Positions 1 through 11,395 of a DNA stretch of 64,000 nt are shown piece by piece. The notes under the pieces were generated by a model. It made no database searches and had not been told where the DNA came from. It saw only the letters and a list, made by a program, of their open reading frames with translations. The stretch covers positions 186,001 through 250,000 of the forward strand of contig JAAAXO010000383.1 in the NCBI GenBank assembly GCA_011799875.1, read 5' to 3'. A program made the position numbers and the translations under genes. Positions within the stretch are counted from its first letter, which is position 1. Each line of letters starts with the position of its first letter. Source of the DNA: Thinopyrum elongatum. Taxonomy: Eukaryota > Streptophyta > Magnoliopsida > Poales > Poaceae.

Positions 1-876
1 GACAGAGCGATTGCCAAGTGGTGTCAAACGCACGATGTAGATGTATGTGGAGCTGGGAAGGCTTATGATATGGTAGCAAAAAGGGTCAGCAATAATCAAT
101 TCAGAGATGCAATGTTGAATAAACTCTCAACGACGGTACTGTGCTGGTCCTAGGCTAGACCGTGCTAGAGACGCGAGCCTAGAACACTAACAAAAATCAC
201 GGCGCTGCACGTAAACAAGGGAGGAGCACACTCTGAATTTTTTTTCTTTTTTTTTTGCACTTTTTTTTTCCTCTTTTTTTTTTTGAAACTGGAACTATTT
301 TTCTTCTGCGGGTAGCACGAAAATTGGGGAATCCGACTTGTTCACGACTCGTAGTATCGCGTGATCTGGAACTCTAAAATAAAGGAATAAATACTGGACT
401 CGGACTAGGACTGGTGGCAGAGATGAATCTGGTGGAACTCGGACTGGTGATGGTATATGACGGTAGTATATGTGGGCTCGGATTGGTGGTGGTATATGGA
501 CTCGGATCGGTGGTGGTATATGGACTCGGATCGGTGGTGGTATATGGACTCAGAGTAATAGCAGATAAGCTGTGGTGGTATATAGTAGGGGCGATGATGA
601 TGGTGCGGCGGCGGCGTGACAACTTGTGAACAGAACTCGAAACTCTAAAGAACTAGACGCTAAGACCAGCAACTTGACACGACGATGCAACCGCAAATTC
701 AACAAAGCAAAAACCCTAAAAAGATTATGCAAAGGCTCAGATTGGTTCGGATATGATGAACTAACCCTAAAATTTTTTTTTGGCTTTTTCCTGGACTGTA
801 GGTATGAAGAACAGACTCGATCTAAACTACGAAAAACTGTAAATCTCACCGAGCAACCTGGGAATCTGATACCACT
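1..876 (-). mobile_element. Cereba 5' leader fragment with primer site
   Basis: This is the untranslated leader of a minus-strand Cereba element whose 5' LTR is 877-1798; gag lies off the left edge. The primer-binding site, complementary to the initiator-Met tRNA 3' end (tggtatcag read on the minus strand), is at 866-874, two bases from the LTR end. The leader carries poly-T/poly-A tracts around 238-285 and a minisatellite at about 474-555. It is near-identical to the leader ending at 17583 but lacks a roughly 100-bp segment present there (around 16900-16980). No credible protein is encoded. Confidence 0.85.
474..555. repeat. 24-bp leader minisatellite
   Basis: There are about three and a half copies of a 24-bp unit built from ggactcggatc plus ggtggtggtatat. 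The same array occurs in the related leaders near 17178-17260 and 54318-54400. The other leader type (26084-26185 and 31870-31985) has a different ggtggtatat-based unit, so this part of the leader evolves by repeat turnover. Confidence 0.8.
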
Positions 877-1798
877 TGATAGAGGCGAGGGTGTCCCGAT
901 CTTTCGATGAGATGATAGCTATCGTTTTTGGTGGAGTAGACTTTGACGATCCGACTACGAACGTGCGAGGACGTCGCGCCTTAGCAATCGCTAAACCAAC
1001 TCCGAGAGGTTATTGACCACGCCGGAGCACAATCAACCTGACCACGAGGGTCTATCTCCTGCAAGCAAACGAAGAACAAGCAAGAAACTAAGATTTGCAA
1101 TCTGGATATTGCGAATATAAGGTGAAAGCTTTATTGATCAAGGTGGGGTTCTGTGACGTCTTGGTCTGGTCGTTGAACACAAACGAAGTACGCGAAGTTG
1201 CAGCTACGGCGAACTTTTAATCTAAACAAAACCCAAAGTCTAAACGGTGCCCTAAGGGCTGTATATATGGAGGAAGAGGAGGGGATTTCGTGGCCCTTGA
1301 AGGAGGGGTCCGAAACCAACCCTATCTCTTGTTTCCCCACACATACGGACTCTAAAAACAGCCTATACTCAAGTATTTCGAAATTACATGGGCCTGGCCC
1401 AATAATAAGGTGACGCAGCACCTATAATAGCCTCTGGACGAAATTTATGAAGTGACATCTTGTATATTTCGTCCAAGGCTTCCTGCACTCATTATGGTGG
1501 CTTCAAAGTCCTGAAATCATCACTTGTAACTCCGTTCTTGTTCCCCTTGTGCATGCCATCATCTCCATGCTTGAACTTGCTCCAAGGTTCCTCTTTCTTG
1601 TCCAAGCTAGGCCCTTCATTTGTAAGCCAAACAAATGTATCCAATTTAGGCAGCACCATATTCTCATGAACTTTAGAATCATTACCAAGAAACGAAAGTA
1701 CCTGATATTTTAATTGGCGTGCGCGAGCTCTAGTAATTGGTCCAGTATGTATAGAAGCAGGGGTTGTGGGTGTAACGATGGTATTGATGTCCTCATCA
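877..1798 (-). repeat. Cereba LTR (5' LTR)
   Basis: This is a complete 922-bp LTR on the minus strand, with its 3' end (TGATAG as printed) at 877 and its 5' end at 1798. A primer site follows on the left, so it is the 5' LTR of an element continuing off the left edge. Its outer flank (1799-1803, gtctt) is pol sequence of a plus-strand element, so this copy is nested in another Cereba. Confidence 0.9.
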
Positions 1799-3207
1799 GT
1801 CTTTTGTTGTTGCAGGAGGCGCATGGAGGAGGATTAATGGGACACTTTGGCGTGAAGAAGACGGAGGATATACTTGCTACACATTTCTTTTGGCCAAAGA
1901 TGAGACGGGATGTTGAGCGTTTTGTTGCTCGCTGCACTACATGTCAAAAAGCTAAGTCACGACTCAATCCTCATGGTTTATATATGCCTTTGCCTGTACC
2001 TAGTGTTCCTTGGGAGGATATATCTATGGACTTTGTTTTAGGTTTACCTCGAACAAAGAAGGGGAGGGATAGCATATTTGTTGTCGTGGATAGGTTCTCG
2101 AAAATGGCACACTTTATACCATGTCATAAAAGCGATGATGCTGTTAATGTTGCTGATTTGTTCTTTCGTGAAATTATACGCTTGCATGGTGTGCCAAATA
2201 CTATTGTTTCAGATCGTGATACTAAATTTCTTAGCCACTTTTGGAGATGTTTATGGGCTAACTTGGGGACTAAACTGCTTTTTAGTACTACATGTCACCC
2301 CCAAACTGATGGACAAACTGAAGTAGTCAATAGAACATTGTCTACTATGCTTAGGGCTGTTTTGAAGAATAACAAGAAAATGTGGGAAGAATGCTTGCCT
2401 CATATTGAATTTGCTTATAATCGTTCATTGCATTCTACTACTAAGATGTGTCCTTTTGAAATTGTGTATGGTTTCCTTCCTCGTGCACCAATTGATTTGT
2501 TGCCTCTTCCATCTTCGGAGAAGGTTAATTTTCATGCTAAACAACGTGCTGAATTGATCTTAAAAATGCATGAGTTAACTAAGGAGAACATTGAGCGTAT
2601 GAATGCTAAATATAAACTTGCTGGAGATAAGGGTAGAAAACATGTTGTGTTTGCACCTGGAGATCTTGTTTGGTTACATTTGCGTAAGGATAGATTTCCT
2701 GATTTGCGCAAATCAAAGCTAATGCCACGTGCTGATGGTCCTTTTAAGGTGTTAGAGAAAATAAATGATAATGCATATAAACTTGAGCTGCCTGCAGATT
2801 TTGGGGTTAGTCCCACTTTTAACATTGCAGATCTGAAGCCTTATTTGGGTGAGGAAGATGAGCTTCCGTCGAGGACGACTTCATTTCAAGAAGGGGAGGA
2901 TGATGAGGACATCAATACCATTGTTACACCCACAGCCCCTGCTTCTATACATACTGGACCAATTACTAGAGCTCGCCCACGTCAATTAAAATATCAGGTA
3001 CTTTCGTTTCTTGGTAATGATTCTAAAGTTCATGAGAATATGATGCTGCCTAAATTGGATACATTTGTTTTGCTTACAAATGAAGGGCCTAGCTTGGACA
3101 AGAAAGAGGAACCTTGGAGCAAGTTCAAGCATGGAGATGATGGCATGCACAAGGGGAACAAGAACGGAGTTACAAGTGATGATTTCAGGACTTTGAAGCC
3201 ACCATAA
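1799..3207 (+). pseudogene. Cereba pol fragment: integrase with LTR-encoded tail
   Basis: This is the 3' part of a Cereba polyprotein, cut at its left by the nested LTR at 877-1798. It reads openly for about 469 codons. In order it holds the HHCC zinc-binding region (GHFGVKK... CTTCQKAKS, about 1840-1960), the integrase core with all three catalytic residues (SMDFVLGLP near 2030, SDRDTKF near 2213, GQTEVVNRT near 2315), and the C-terminal domain (about 2640-2850). Protease, RT and RNase H are absent. The frame passes through the polypurine tract (2889-2900) into the 3' LTR at 2901 and stops at 3205-3207, so about 102 residues are LTR-encoded. That tail includes [12 protein letters not shown], resembling the C-terminal motif of centromeric chromoviruses. 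Integrase would insert element cDNA, in this lineage preferentially at centromeres. The gene cannot be expressed as a polyprotein because its 5' part is gone. Confidence 0.88.
2889..2900 (+). promoter_or_regulatory. Polypurine tract inside the pol frame
   Basis: The tract agaaggggagga lies directly against the LTR start at 2901 and would prime plus-strand DNA synthesis. It is read in frame as codons of the polyprotein (E-G-E-D). The same tract, in the same frame, abuts the LTRs at 24625, 28046, 45107, 43527 and 57014. Confidence 0.85.
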
Positions 3208-3822
3208 TGAGTGCAGGAAGCCTTGGACGAAATATACAAGATGTCACTTCATAAATTTCGTCCAGAGGCTATTATAGGTGCTGCGTCACCTTATTATTGG
3301 GCCAGGCCCATGTAATTTCGAAATACTTGAGTATAGGCTGTTTTTAGAGTCCGTATGTGTGGGGAAACAAGAGATAGGGTTGGTTTCGGACCCCTCCTTC
3401 AAGGGCCACGAAATCCCCTCCTCTTCCTCCATATATACAGCCCTTAGGGCACCGTTTAGACTTTGGGTTTTGTTTAGATTAAAAGTTCGGCATAGCTGCA
3501 ACTTCGCGTACTTCGTTTGTGTTCAACGACCAGACCAAGACGTCACAGAACCCCACCTTGATCAGTAAAGCTTTCATCTTATATTCGCAATATCCAGATT
3601 GCAAATCTTAGTTTCTTGCTTGTTCTTCGTTTGCTTGCAGGAGATAGACCCTCGTGGTCAGGTTGATTGTGCTCCGGCGTGGTCAATAACCTCTCGGAGA
3701 TGGTTTAGCGATTGCTAAGGCGCGACGTCCTCGCACGTTCGTAGTCGGATCGTCAAAGTCTACTCCACCAAAAACGATAGCTATCATCTCATCGAAAGAT
3801 CGGGACACCCTCGCCTCTATCA
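2901..3822 (+). repeat. Cereba LTR (3' LTR)
   Basis: This complete 922-bp LTR is preceded by the polypurine tract. The TATA box (atatatac) is at 3431-3438, and the TTGGG motif marking the probable RNA start region is at 3463-3467. A polyadenylation-like motif (agtaaa here, aataaa in other copies) lies near 3566. Its outer right flank (3823-3827, tatcc) is RT sequence of a minus-strand Cereba. Confidence 0.9.
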
Positions 3823-6254
3823 TATCCACTACGCAAATCAACTTTGGAGAATATTGTAGAGCCACTCAATTCATCAAGCATATCATCTAGTCTAGGAATA
3901 GGATGACGATAATGAATAGTAATATTATTAATGCCTCTACAATCAACACACATACGCGATGTACCATCCTTTTTCGGCACTAGAATAATAGGAACAGCAC
4001 AAGGACTAAGGGATTCGCGTATATAACCTTTGTCGAGCAACTCCTGGACTTGACGCATAATCTCCTTCGTCTCCTCTGGATTAGTACGGTATGGTGCACG
4101 GTTGGGTAGCGATGCACCGGGAATTAAGTCAATCTGATGCTCAATCCCTCGAATAGGTGGTAATCCCGGAGGCACATCTTGTGGAAAGACGTCGGCGAAC
4201 TCCTGCAAAATGTTAGTAACAGCAGGAGGCAAAGAGGAAGGCATGTCCTCGAATGAAAATAATGCCTCTTTGCACACAAAAGCATAGCAAACAGATTTGC
4301 TGAAATCTAGATCATCAATATCAGATTTGGTGGCAAGTAAACATGCACTTTTCAATTTAATTTCAGAAGCAACACTAGATGGTTTATTATTAGGATTCAT
4401 TTGTTGCTCAAATTCTTTTGCCACAATCTGATTTTCACTCTTATTTTGCTCCTGTTTTGCTTTACTAGCTCTATTAATATCATCTTTCAAAATAGAATCA
4501 GGAGTCATAGGAAGCAAAGTAATATGTTTATCCTTATGAACTAGAGTATACTGATTGTTTCTACCATGGTGTACAGAATTTTTATCAAATTGCCATGGTC
4601 TACCAAGTAATAATGAACATGCTTGCATGGGTACCACATCACAATCAACATAATCAGCATATGTAGAGATACTAAAATGCACATGAACAGTACGTGTTAC
4701 CTTAACCTTGCCGCTGTTGTTGAACCATTGGATATAGTAAGGATGTGGATGTGGTCTTGTGGTGAGAGATAGCTTCTCCACCATCTCCATGCTAGCCAAG
4801 TTGTTGCAGCTCCCTCCATCTATGATGACGCGAACAGAACGTTCCTTCACAACTCCCTTTGTATGGAACAAATTATGCCTCTGATTTTGCTCAGCTTGTG
4901 TGACCTGCACACTCAAAACACGTTGAGCAACTAAACATTCATACCTGTCAGCGTCTTCAGGAGCCATGTATTGCGTCTCATGATCAGAATCATCTCCACC
5001 GTGTTCTTCACTTGTAATAAGCGCCAAAGTCTCCTCATCATAGTCACTAGCGGACTCATACCCACCATCCTCAGTAGCAATCATAACACGCGGAGATTGG
5101 CATTCTCTCGCATAATGACCTCTTCCCTTACAACGACGACAAATAATATCATGTGTGTGCCCTGTTGATGCCATAGATGAAGAAGAGCTCTGGGCAGGCC
5201 CAGAAGGTGTACTCTTGGCAGATGGTGGTGGTGGTGCCTGTTTTCTTGTATCTCGATTGGAATTGGCGGCTGAAGTCAGTGGTGCCCCAGTAGGACGTGT
5301 GGGAGTAGAGGAGGCACGCGGTGTCCATGATGAAGATCGACCTGCAGAAAAATTAGTTCGCGCTAATGCCTGTCGATCCTGCACTTCACGTTCAGCTTTA
5401 CAAGCAAGATGGAATAAACGAGTGATATTATTATACTCCTTATACTCTAGAATGGTCTGAATCTCTCTATTTAATCCACCCATGAAACGTGCAAGCATAG
5501 CTTCATTCTCCTCAACAATACCACATCTAATCATGCCAGTTTGTAATTCCTGATAATATTCTTCTACAGAATTTTTTCCTTGTCTTAAGCGCTGCAATTT
5601 TTGAAGTAATTCACGTTGATAATATGGTGGAACCCAACGAGTACGCATAGCAGTTTTCAAAGCAGCCCACGTAGCTGGAATAGGATATAATCTACAATGT
5701 TCAGACCACCATACACATGCAAAACTAGTGAAAGCACAAACAGCAGCAGCAACACGTCGTTCCTCGGGATATTGTAAACATGTAAAACGTTGTTCAGTTT
5801 CTAACTCCCAAGTAAGATATATATCAGGAACATATCTACCCTCGAATGGTGGAATATTCAATTTTAATTTAGGAAGATGGTCATGATCTCGTACCTGAAG
5901 TGGTGGTGCAGACCTACCATTGCGATTATTTGCATGTGGACGACCTGGTGCTGGTGGTTGCACGTAGTTATGATTTTGATCAACCTCATACTCATAATCG
6001 CCCGCGTAATCATCCTCCTCCTCGCCACCAGCAGCAGCAGGAGCAGGAGCCAAAGAAGCATCAACAGTAGGCACAGCAGCACCAGAAGTTTGGCCATCCT
6101 CAAGAGGAACACGCTTCGCTCGTCCGAACTGATTTGGAAGGGGGCGTTGTTGTTGTCGTTGCAGAGGTGCGACAGGTGCAGCCGGTGGTGGTTGGGGAAG
6201 ACGCGTGAGCAATTCATTAAACTTGTTATCCAGCTTTGTCTCGAACGACTTCTC
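3823..6254 (-). pseudogene. Cereba gag-protease-RT fragment, both ends cut
   Basis: An open minus-strand frame begins in gag and ends in RT. Both ends are removed by LTR insertions (6255 and 3822), so the gag start codon and everything after the early RT are missing. In order it has a proline/glutamine-rich linker, the gag capsid-like domain (the WWSEHCRLYP region near 5700), a CCHC zinc knuckle (CRRCKGRGHYAREC, about 5100-5150), an acidic spacer, an aspartic protease site DGGS (about 4815), and RT up to KVDLRSGY. The RT YFDD box is absent. Gag would form the particle, and protease would release the pol products. It is unusual only in being severed; the frame itself is intact, so the damage is recent. 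Confidence 0.88.
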
Positions 6255-6685
6255 TGATAGAGGCGAGGGTGTCCCGATCTTTCGATGAGATGATAGCTAT
6301 CGTTTTTGGTGGAGTAGACTTTGACGATCCGACTACGAACGTGCGAGGACGTCGCGCCTTAGCAATCGCTAAACCAACTCCGAGAGGTTATTGACCACGC
6401 CGGAGCACAATCAACCTGACCACGAGGGTCTATCTCCTGCAAGCAAACGAAGAACAAGCAAGAAACTAAGATTTGCAATCTGGATATTGCGAATATAAGA
6501 TGAAAGCTTTATTGATCAAGGTGGGGTTCTGTGACGTCTTGGTCTGGTCGTTGAACACAAACGAAGTACGCGAAGTTGCAACTATGGCGAACTTTTAATC
6601 TAAACAAAACCCAAAGTCTAAACGGTGCCCTAAGGGCTGTATATATGGAGGAAGAGGGGGGGGGGATTTCGTGGCCCTTGAAGGA
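6255..6685 (-). repeat. Cereba LTR, 3' half only
   Basis: This is 431 bp of a minus-strand LTR. Its 3' terminus abuts gag sequence (outer flank 6250-6254, ttctc). The remainder is cut off at 6685 by another LTR inserted in U3; the flank there is aagga (6681-6685). The missing half, which should resume with aagga, is not seen next to any LTR end in this window. Confidence 0.88.
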
Positions 6686-7608
6686 TGATGAGGACATCAA
6701 TACCATTGTTACACCCACAGCCCCTGCTTCTATACATACTGGACCAATTACTAGAGCTCACGCACGCCAATTAAAATATCAGGTACTTTCGTTTCTTGGT
6801 AATGATTCTAAAGTTCATGAGAATATGATGCTGCCTAAATTGGATACATTTGTTTTGCTTACAAATGAAGGGCCTAGCTTGGACAAGAAAGAGGAACCTT
6901 GGAGCAAGTTCAAGCATGGAGATGATGGCATGCACAAGGGGAACAAGAACGGAGTTACAAGTGATGATTTCAGGACTTTGAAGCCACCATAATGAGTGCA
7001 GGAAGCCTTGGACGAAATATACAAGATGTCACTTCATAAATTTCGTCCAGAGGCTATTATAGGTGCTGCGTCACCCTTATTATTGGGCCAGGCCCATGTA
7101 ATTTCGAAATACTTGAGTATAGGCTGTTTTTAGAGTCCGTATGTGTGGGGAAACAAGAGATAGGGTTGGTTTCGGACCCCTCCTTCAAGGGCCACGAAAT
7201 CCCCTCCTCTTCCTCCATATATACAGCCCTTAGGGCACCGTTTAGACTTTGGGTTTTGTTTAGATTAAAAGTTCGCCATAGCTGCAACTTCGCGTACTTC
7301 GTTTGTGTTCAACGACCAGACCAAGACGTCACAGAACCCCACCTTGATCAATAAAGCTTTCATCTTATATTCGCAATATCCAGATTGCAAATCTTAGTTT
7401 CTTGCTTGTTCTTCGTTTGCTTGCAGGAGATAGACCCTCGTGGTCAGGTTGATTGTGCTCCAGCGTGGTCAATAACCTCTCGGAGTTGGTTTAGCGATTG
7501 CTAAGGCGCGACGTCCTCGCACGTTCGTAGTCGGATCGTCAAAGTCTACTCCACCAAAAACGATAGCTATCATCTCATCGAATGATCGGGACACCCTCGC
7601 CTCTATCA
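6686..7608 (+). repeat. Lone Cereba LTR with mismatched flanks
   Basis: This complete 923-bp LTR has host sequence on both sides, with no primer site or polypurine tract. The left flank is aagga and the right flank agatg (7609-7613), so it is not a simple solo LTR. It carries an extra C (gcgtcaccctta near 7071), shared only with the opposite-strand LTR at 48204-49126. Confidence 0.88.
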
Positions 7609-7643
7609 AGATGCCACTTCATAAATTTCGTCCAGAGGCTATC
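7609..7643 (+). repeat. 35-bp Cereba LTR remnant
   Basis: This short piece of LTR U3 (atgccacttcataaatttcg onwards) is trapped between two complete LTRs. It is what remains of an LTR that received insertions on both sides. The atgcc spelling marks the LTR subtype also seen at 57015-57937. Confidence 0.8.
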
Positions 7644-8565
7644 TGATGAGGACATCAATACCATTGTTACACCCACAGCCCCTGCTTCTATACATACTGG
7701 ACCAATTACTAGAGCTCGCGCACGCCAATTAAAATATCAGGTACTTTCGTTTCTTGGTAATGATTCTAAAGTTCATGAGAATATGATGCTGCCTAAATTG
7801 GATACATTTGTTTTGCTTACAAATGAAGGGCCTAGCTTGGACAAGAAAGAGGAACCTTGGAGCAAGTTCAAGCATGGAGATGATGGCATGCACAAGGGGA
7901 ACAAGAACGGAGTTACAAGTGATGATTTCAGGACTTTGAAGCCACCATAATGAGTGCAGGAAGCCTTGGACGAAATATACAAGATGTCACTTCATAAATT
8001 TCGTCCAGAGGCTATTATAGGTGCTGCGTCACCTTATTATTGGGCCAGGACCATGTAATTTCGAAATACTTGAGTATAGGCTGTTTTTAGAGTCCGTATG
8101 TGTGGGGAAACAAGAGATAGGGTTGGTTTCGGACCCCTCCTTCAAGGGCCACGAAATCCCCTCCTCTTCCTCCATATATACAGCCCTTAGGGCACCGTTT
8201 AGACTTTGGGTTTTGTTTAGATTAAAAGTTCGGCATAGCTGCAACTTCGCGTACTTCGTTTGTGTTCAACGACCAGACCAAGACGTCACAGAACCCCACC
8301 TTGATCAATAAAGCTTTCATCTTATATTCGCAATATCCAGATTGCAAATCTTAGTTTCTTGCTTGTTCTTCGTTTGCTTGCAGGAGATAGACCCTCGTGG
8401 TCAGGTTGATTGTGCTCCGGCGTGGTCAATAACCTCTCGGAGTTGGTTTAGCGATTGCTAAGGCGCGACGTCCTCGCACGTTCGTAGTCGGATCGTCAAA
8501 GTCTACTCCACCAAAAACGATAGCTATCATCTCATCGAAAGATCGGGACACCCACGCCTCTATCA
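7644..8565 (+). repeat. Lone Cereba LTR with mismatched flanks
   Basis: A complete 922-bp LTR with left flank ctatc (7639-7643) and right flank ctagt (8566-8570). Its end reads cccacgcctctatca instead of ccctcgcc; this private change and the ctagt flank recur at 47189, marking a duplicated junction. Confidence 0.88.
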
Positions 8566-8614
8566 CTAGTAGTCTGTAGCATCATATTCTTGTGTGTTTC
8601 TATTGCTGCTAACC

Positions 8615-9197
8615 ATGGCAGGATCACAAGCCGACGAGATTGACTGGGAGAACATGACGAACAAGGAGTTGCATGATAAATTTCAGCAAATGATGAGTGG
8701 CCAGGTGGGAGATGTGCTAAACAGATTTGAAGAGGCCATGGAGAAGATAGATGGCATGGAGAAGTCGTTCGAGACAAAGCTGGATAACAAGTTTAATGAA
8801 TTGCTCACGCGTCTTCCCCAACCACCACCGGCTGCACCTGTCGCACCTCTGCAACGACAACAACAACGCCCCCTTCCAAATCAGTTCGGACGAGCGAAGC
8901 GTGTTCCTCTTGAGGATGGCCAAACTTCTGGTGCTGCTGTACCTACTGTTGATGCTTCTTTGGCTTTTGCTCCTGCTGCTGCTGGTGCCGAGGAGGAGGA
9001 TGATTACGCGGGCGATTATGAGGATGAGGTTGATCAAAATCATAACTACGTGCAACCACCAGCACCAGGTCGTCCACATGCAAATAATCGCAATGGTAGG
9101 TCTGCACCACCACTTCAGGTACGAGATCATGACCATCTTCCTAAATTAAAATTGAATATTCCACCATTCGAGGGTAGATATGTTCCTGATATATATC
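8615..9197 (+). pseudogene. Cereba gag N-terminal fragment
   Basis: The gag start (MAGSQADEIDW) is preceded by 49 bp of leader (8566-8614). The start is chosen because every gag copy here begins MAGSQ at the equivalent ATG. The fragment covers the N-terminal helical region (KFQQMMSGQV, EEAMEKIDGMEK), the Pro/Gln-rich linker, the acidic stretch (EEEDDYAGDYEDE) and the first residues of the capsid domain (PPFEGRYVPDIYL). It is cut by an LTR at 9198, and the frame runs a further 30 codons into that LTR. It closely matches 47239-47821, a duplicate. Confidence 0.86.
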
Positions 9198-10119
9198 TGA
9201 TGAGGACATCAATACCATTGTTACACCCACAGCCCCTGCTTCTATACATACTGGACCAATTACTAGAGCTCGCGCACGCCAATTAAATTATCAGGTACTT
9301 TCGTTTCTTGGTAATGATTCTAAAGTTCATGAGAATATGATGCTGCCTAAATTGGATACATTTGTTTTGCTTACAAATGAAGGCCCTAGCTTGGACAAGA
9401 AAGAGGAACCTTGGAGCAAGTTCAAGCATGGAGATGATGGCATGCACAAGGGGAACAAGAATGGAGTTACAAGTGATGATTTCAGGACTTTGAAGCCACC
9501 ATAATGAGTGCAGGAAGCCTTGGACGAAATATACAAGATGTCACTTCATAAATTTCGTCCAGAGGCTATTATAGGTGCTGCGTCACCTTATTATTGGGCC
9601 AGGCCCATGTAATTTCGAAATACTTGAGTATAGGCTGTTTTTAGAGTCCGTATGTGTGGGGAAACAAGAGATAGGGTTGGTTTCGGACCCCTCCTTCAAG
9701 GGCCACGAAATCCCCTCCTCTTCCTCCATATATACAGCCCTTAGGGCACCGTTTAGACTTTGGGTTTTGTTTAGATTAAAAGTTCGCCATAGCTGCAACT
9801 TCGCGTACTTCGTTTGTGTTCAACGACCAGACCAAGACGTCACAGAACCCCACCTTGATCAATAAAGCTTTCACCTTATATTCGCAATATCCAGATTGCA
9901 AATCTTAGTTTCTTGCTTGTTCTTCGTTTGCTTGCAGGAGATAGACCCTCGTGGTCAGGTTGATTGTGCTCCGGCGTGGTCAATAACCTCTCGGAGTTGG
10001 TTTAGCGATTGCTAAGGCGCGACGTCCTCGCACGTTCGTAGTCGGATCGTCAAAGTCTACTCCACCAAAAACGATAGCTATCATCTCATCGAAAGATCGG
10101 GACACCCTCGCCTCTATCA
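9198..10119 (+). repeat. Lone Cereba LTR joining gag to Copia sequence
   Basis: A complete 922-bp LTR whose left flank (atatc, 9193-9197) is Cereba gag and whose right flank (tgagt, 10120-10124) is Copia-type sequence. The two flanks belong to different hosts, so it is a recombinant. Confidence 0.88.
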
Positions 10120-10338
10120 TGAGTAGTCATCAACACACGACTGCCAGGCGTTCACAACGTCCACAGTCGCTGGAGGGGGTGGCGCACCAAGCGGTGCATC
10201 AAGGACATAAGACTTATGGGAAGCCGTGAGGTTAATCCTCAGATTACGGGTCCAATCCACAAAGTTACTTCCATCATCTTTCATCTTAGCTTTCTCTAGG
10301 AACGCAGTGAAATTCAGGGGAGCTACTGTGAGAGCCAT
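10120..10338 (-). pseudogene. Copia gag N-terminus, truncated
   Basis: A 73-codon gag start on the minus strand, from ATG at 10338, truncated by an LTR junction at 10119/10120. The N-terminus (MALTVAPLNFTAFLEKAK) and the FVDWTRNLRINL block match the Copia gag pattern (UBN2/DUF4219-like). No protease or RT follows. It is a relic. Confidence 0.7.
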
Positions 10339-11395
10339 TGATCTACAACATAAATTTGCAAAGATAACTTAGACTATTGTTCATGATAAATGAATTCAAT
10401 TAATCATATTACCTAAGAACTCCCACTCAAATCAACATCCCTCCGGTTGTCCGAGTGTAACACGATCCAAATTCACCAACCCAAGTCCGATCATCACGTG
10501 AGATGAGGTGGTTTCAATGGTGAACATCTCCATGTTGATCATATCAACTATATGACTCGTGTTTGACCTTTCGGTCTCTTGTGTTTCGAGGCCATGTCTG
10601 TACATGCTAGGCTCGTCAAGTTTAACCCAAGTGTTCCGCATGTGCAACATTGGCTTGCACCCGTTGTATGTGAACGTAGAGTCTATCACACCCGATCATC
10701 ACGTGGTGCTTCGAAACGACGAACTTTCGCAACGGTGCACACTTGGGGAGAACACAATTTTATCTTGAAATTTTAGTGAGGGATCACCTTATAATGCTAC
10801 CGTCGTCCTAAGGAAAATAAGATGCATAAAAGGATTAACATCACATGCAAATCATAAGTGACATGATATGGCCATCAACTCATGCTTTTGATCTCCATCT
10901 CCAAAGCACCGGCATGATCTCCATCGTCACCGGCATGACACCATGATCTCCATCATCATGATCTCCATCATCGTGTTGCCATCGGGGTTGTCACGCCAAC
11001 CATGCTTCTATTACTATTGCTACCGCTTAGCGATAAAGTAAAGCATTACATAGCGCTTAATGATTGACACGCAGGTCATACAATAATTAAAGACAACCCT
11101 ATGGCTCCTGTCGGTTGCCGTATGCATCGACATGCAAGTCGATATAAACTATTACACACATGATATTCTCATACATCAAATATATTTCATCATGTCTTTG
11201 GCCATATCATATCACAACATACCCTGCAAAAACAAGTTAGACGTCCTCTAATTGTTGTTGCATGTTTTACGTGGCTGCTATGGGTATCTAGCAAGAACGA
11301 TTCTTACCTACGCAAAGCCACAACGGTGATATGCAAGTTGCTATTTAACTTTCTACAAGGACCGCCTTTGTCGAATCCGATTCAACTAGGGTGGG
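10120..11395 (-). mobile_element. Copia-type retrotransposon fragment
   Basis: This is the only non-CRW island in the first 58 kb. On the minus strand it starts with an LTR/leader-like region (11395 to about 10340) and then the first 73 codons of a Copia-type gag (start codon at 10338; LNFTAFLEKAK, NFVDWTRNLRINL and SYVLDAPLG are typical of the grass Copia gag N-terminus). It is cut at 10120 by a Cereba LTR. The LTR/leader part also contains phrases I associate with wheat Copia LTRs, but I cannot name the family. The 3' ends of Cereba LTRs face it from both sides, with different flanks (tgagt and gtggg). Confidence 0.7.

Noticed and set aside
241..290. Poly-T tracts in leaders as terminators or promoters
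   Set aside because: They vary in length between copies and lie within RNA polymerase II element leaders. Nothing else supports a regulatory role.
414..629. Plus-strand protein of Gly/Val/Tyr repeats over the leader minisatellite
   Set aside because: It is the translation of a 24-bp repeat (divisible by three) in an antisense direction, with no conservation in type B leaders.
1131..1421. Many repeated 69-96-codon frames on either strand of the LTRs (for example at 1131-1421, 3278-3568, 8021-8311)
   Set aside because: They recur wherever the LTR occurs, lie in R/U5 or opposite the LTR-encoded integrase tail, and have no family features. They are by-products of a repeated sequence.
8717..9136. 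Long hydrophobic-looking frames opposite or out of frame with gag (also 47341-47760, 50534-50953)
   Set aside because: They are shadows of the Gln/Pro- and Glu/Asp-rich gag linker. Leu/Ile runs arise from reading the CAA/GAG-rich strand in another frame.
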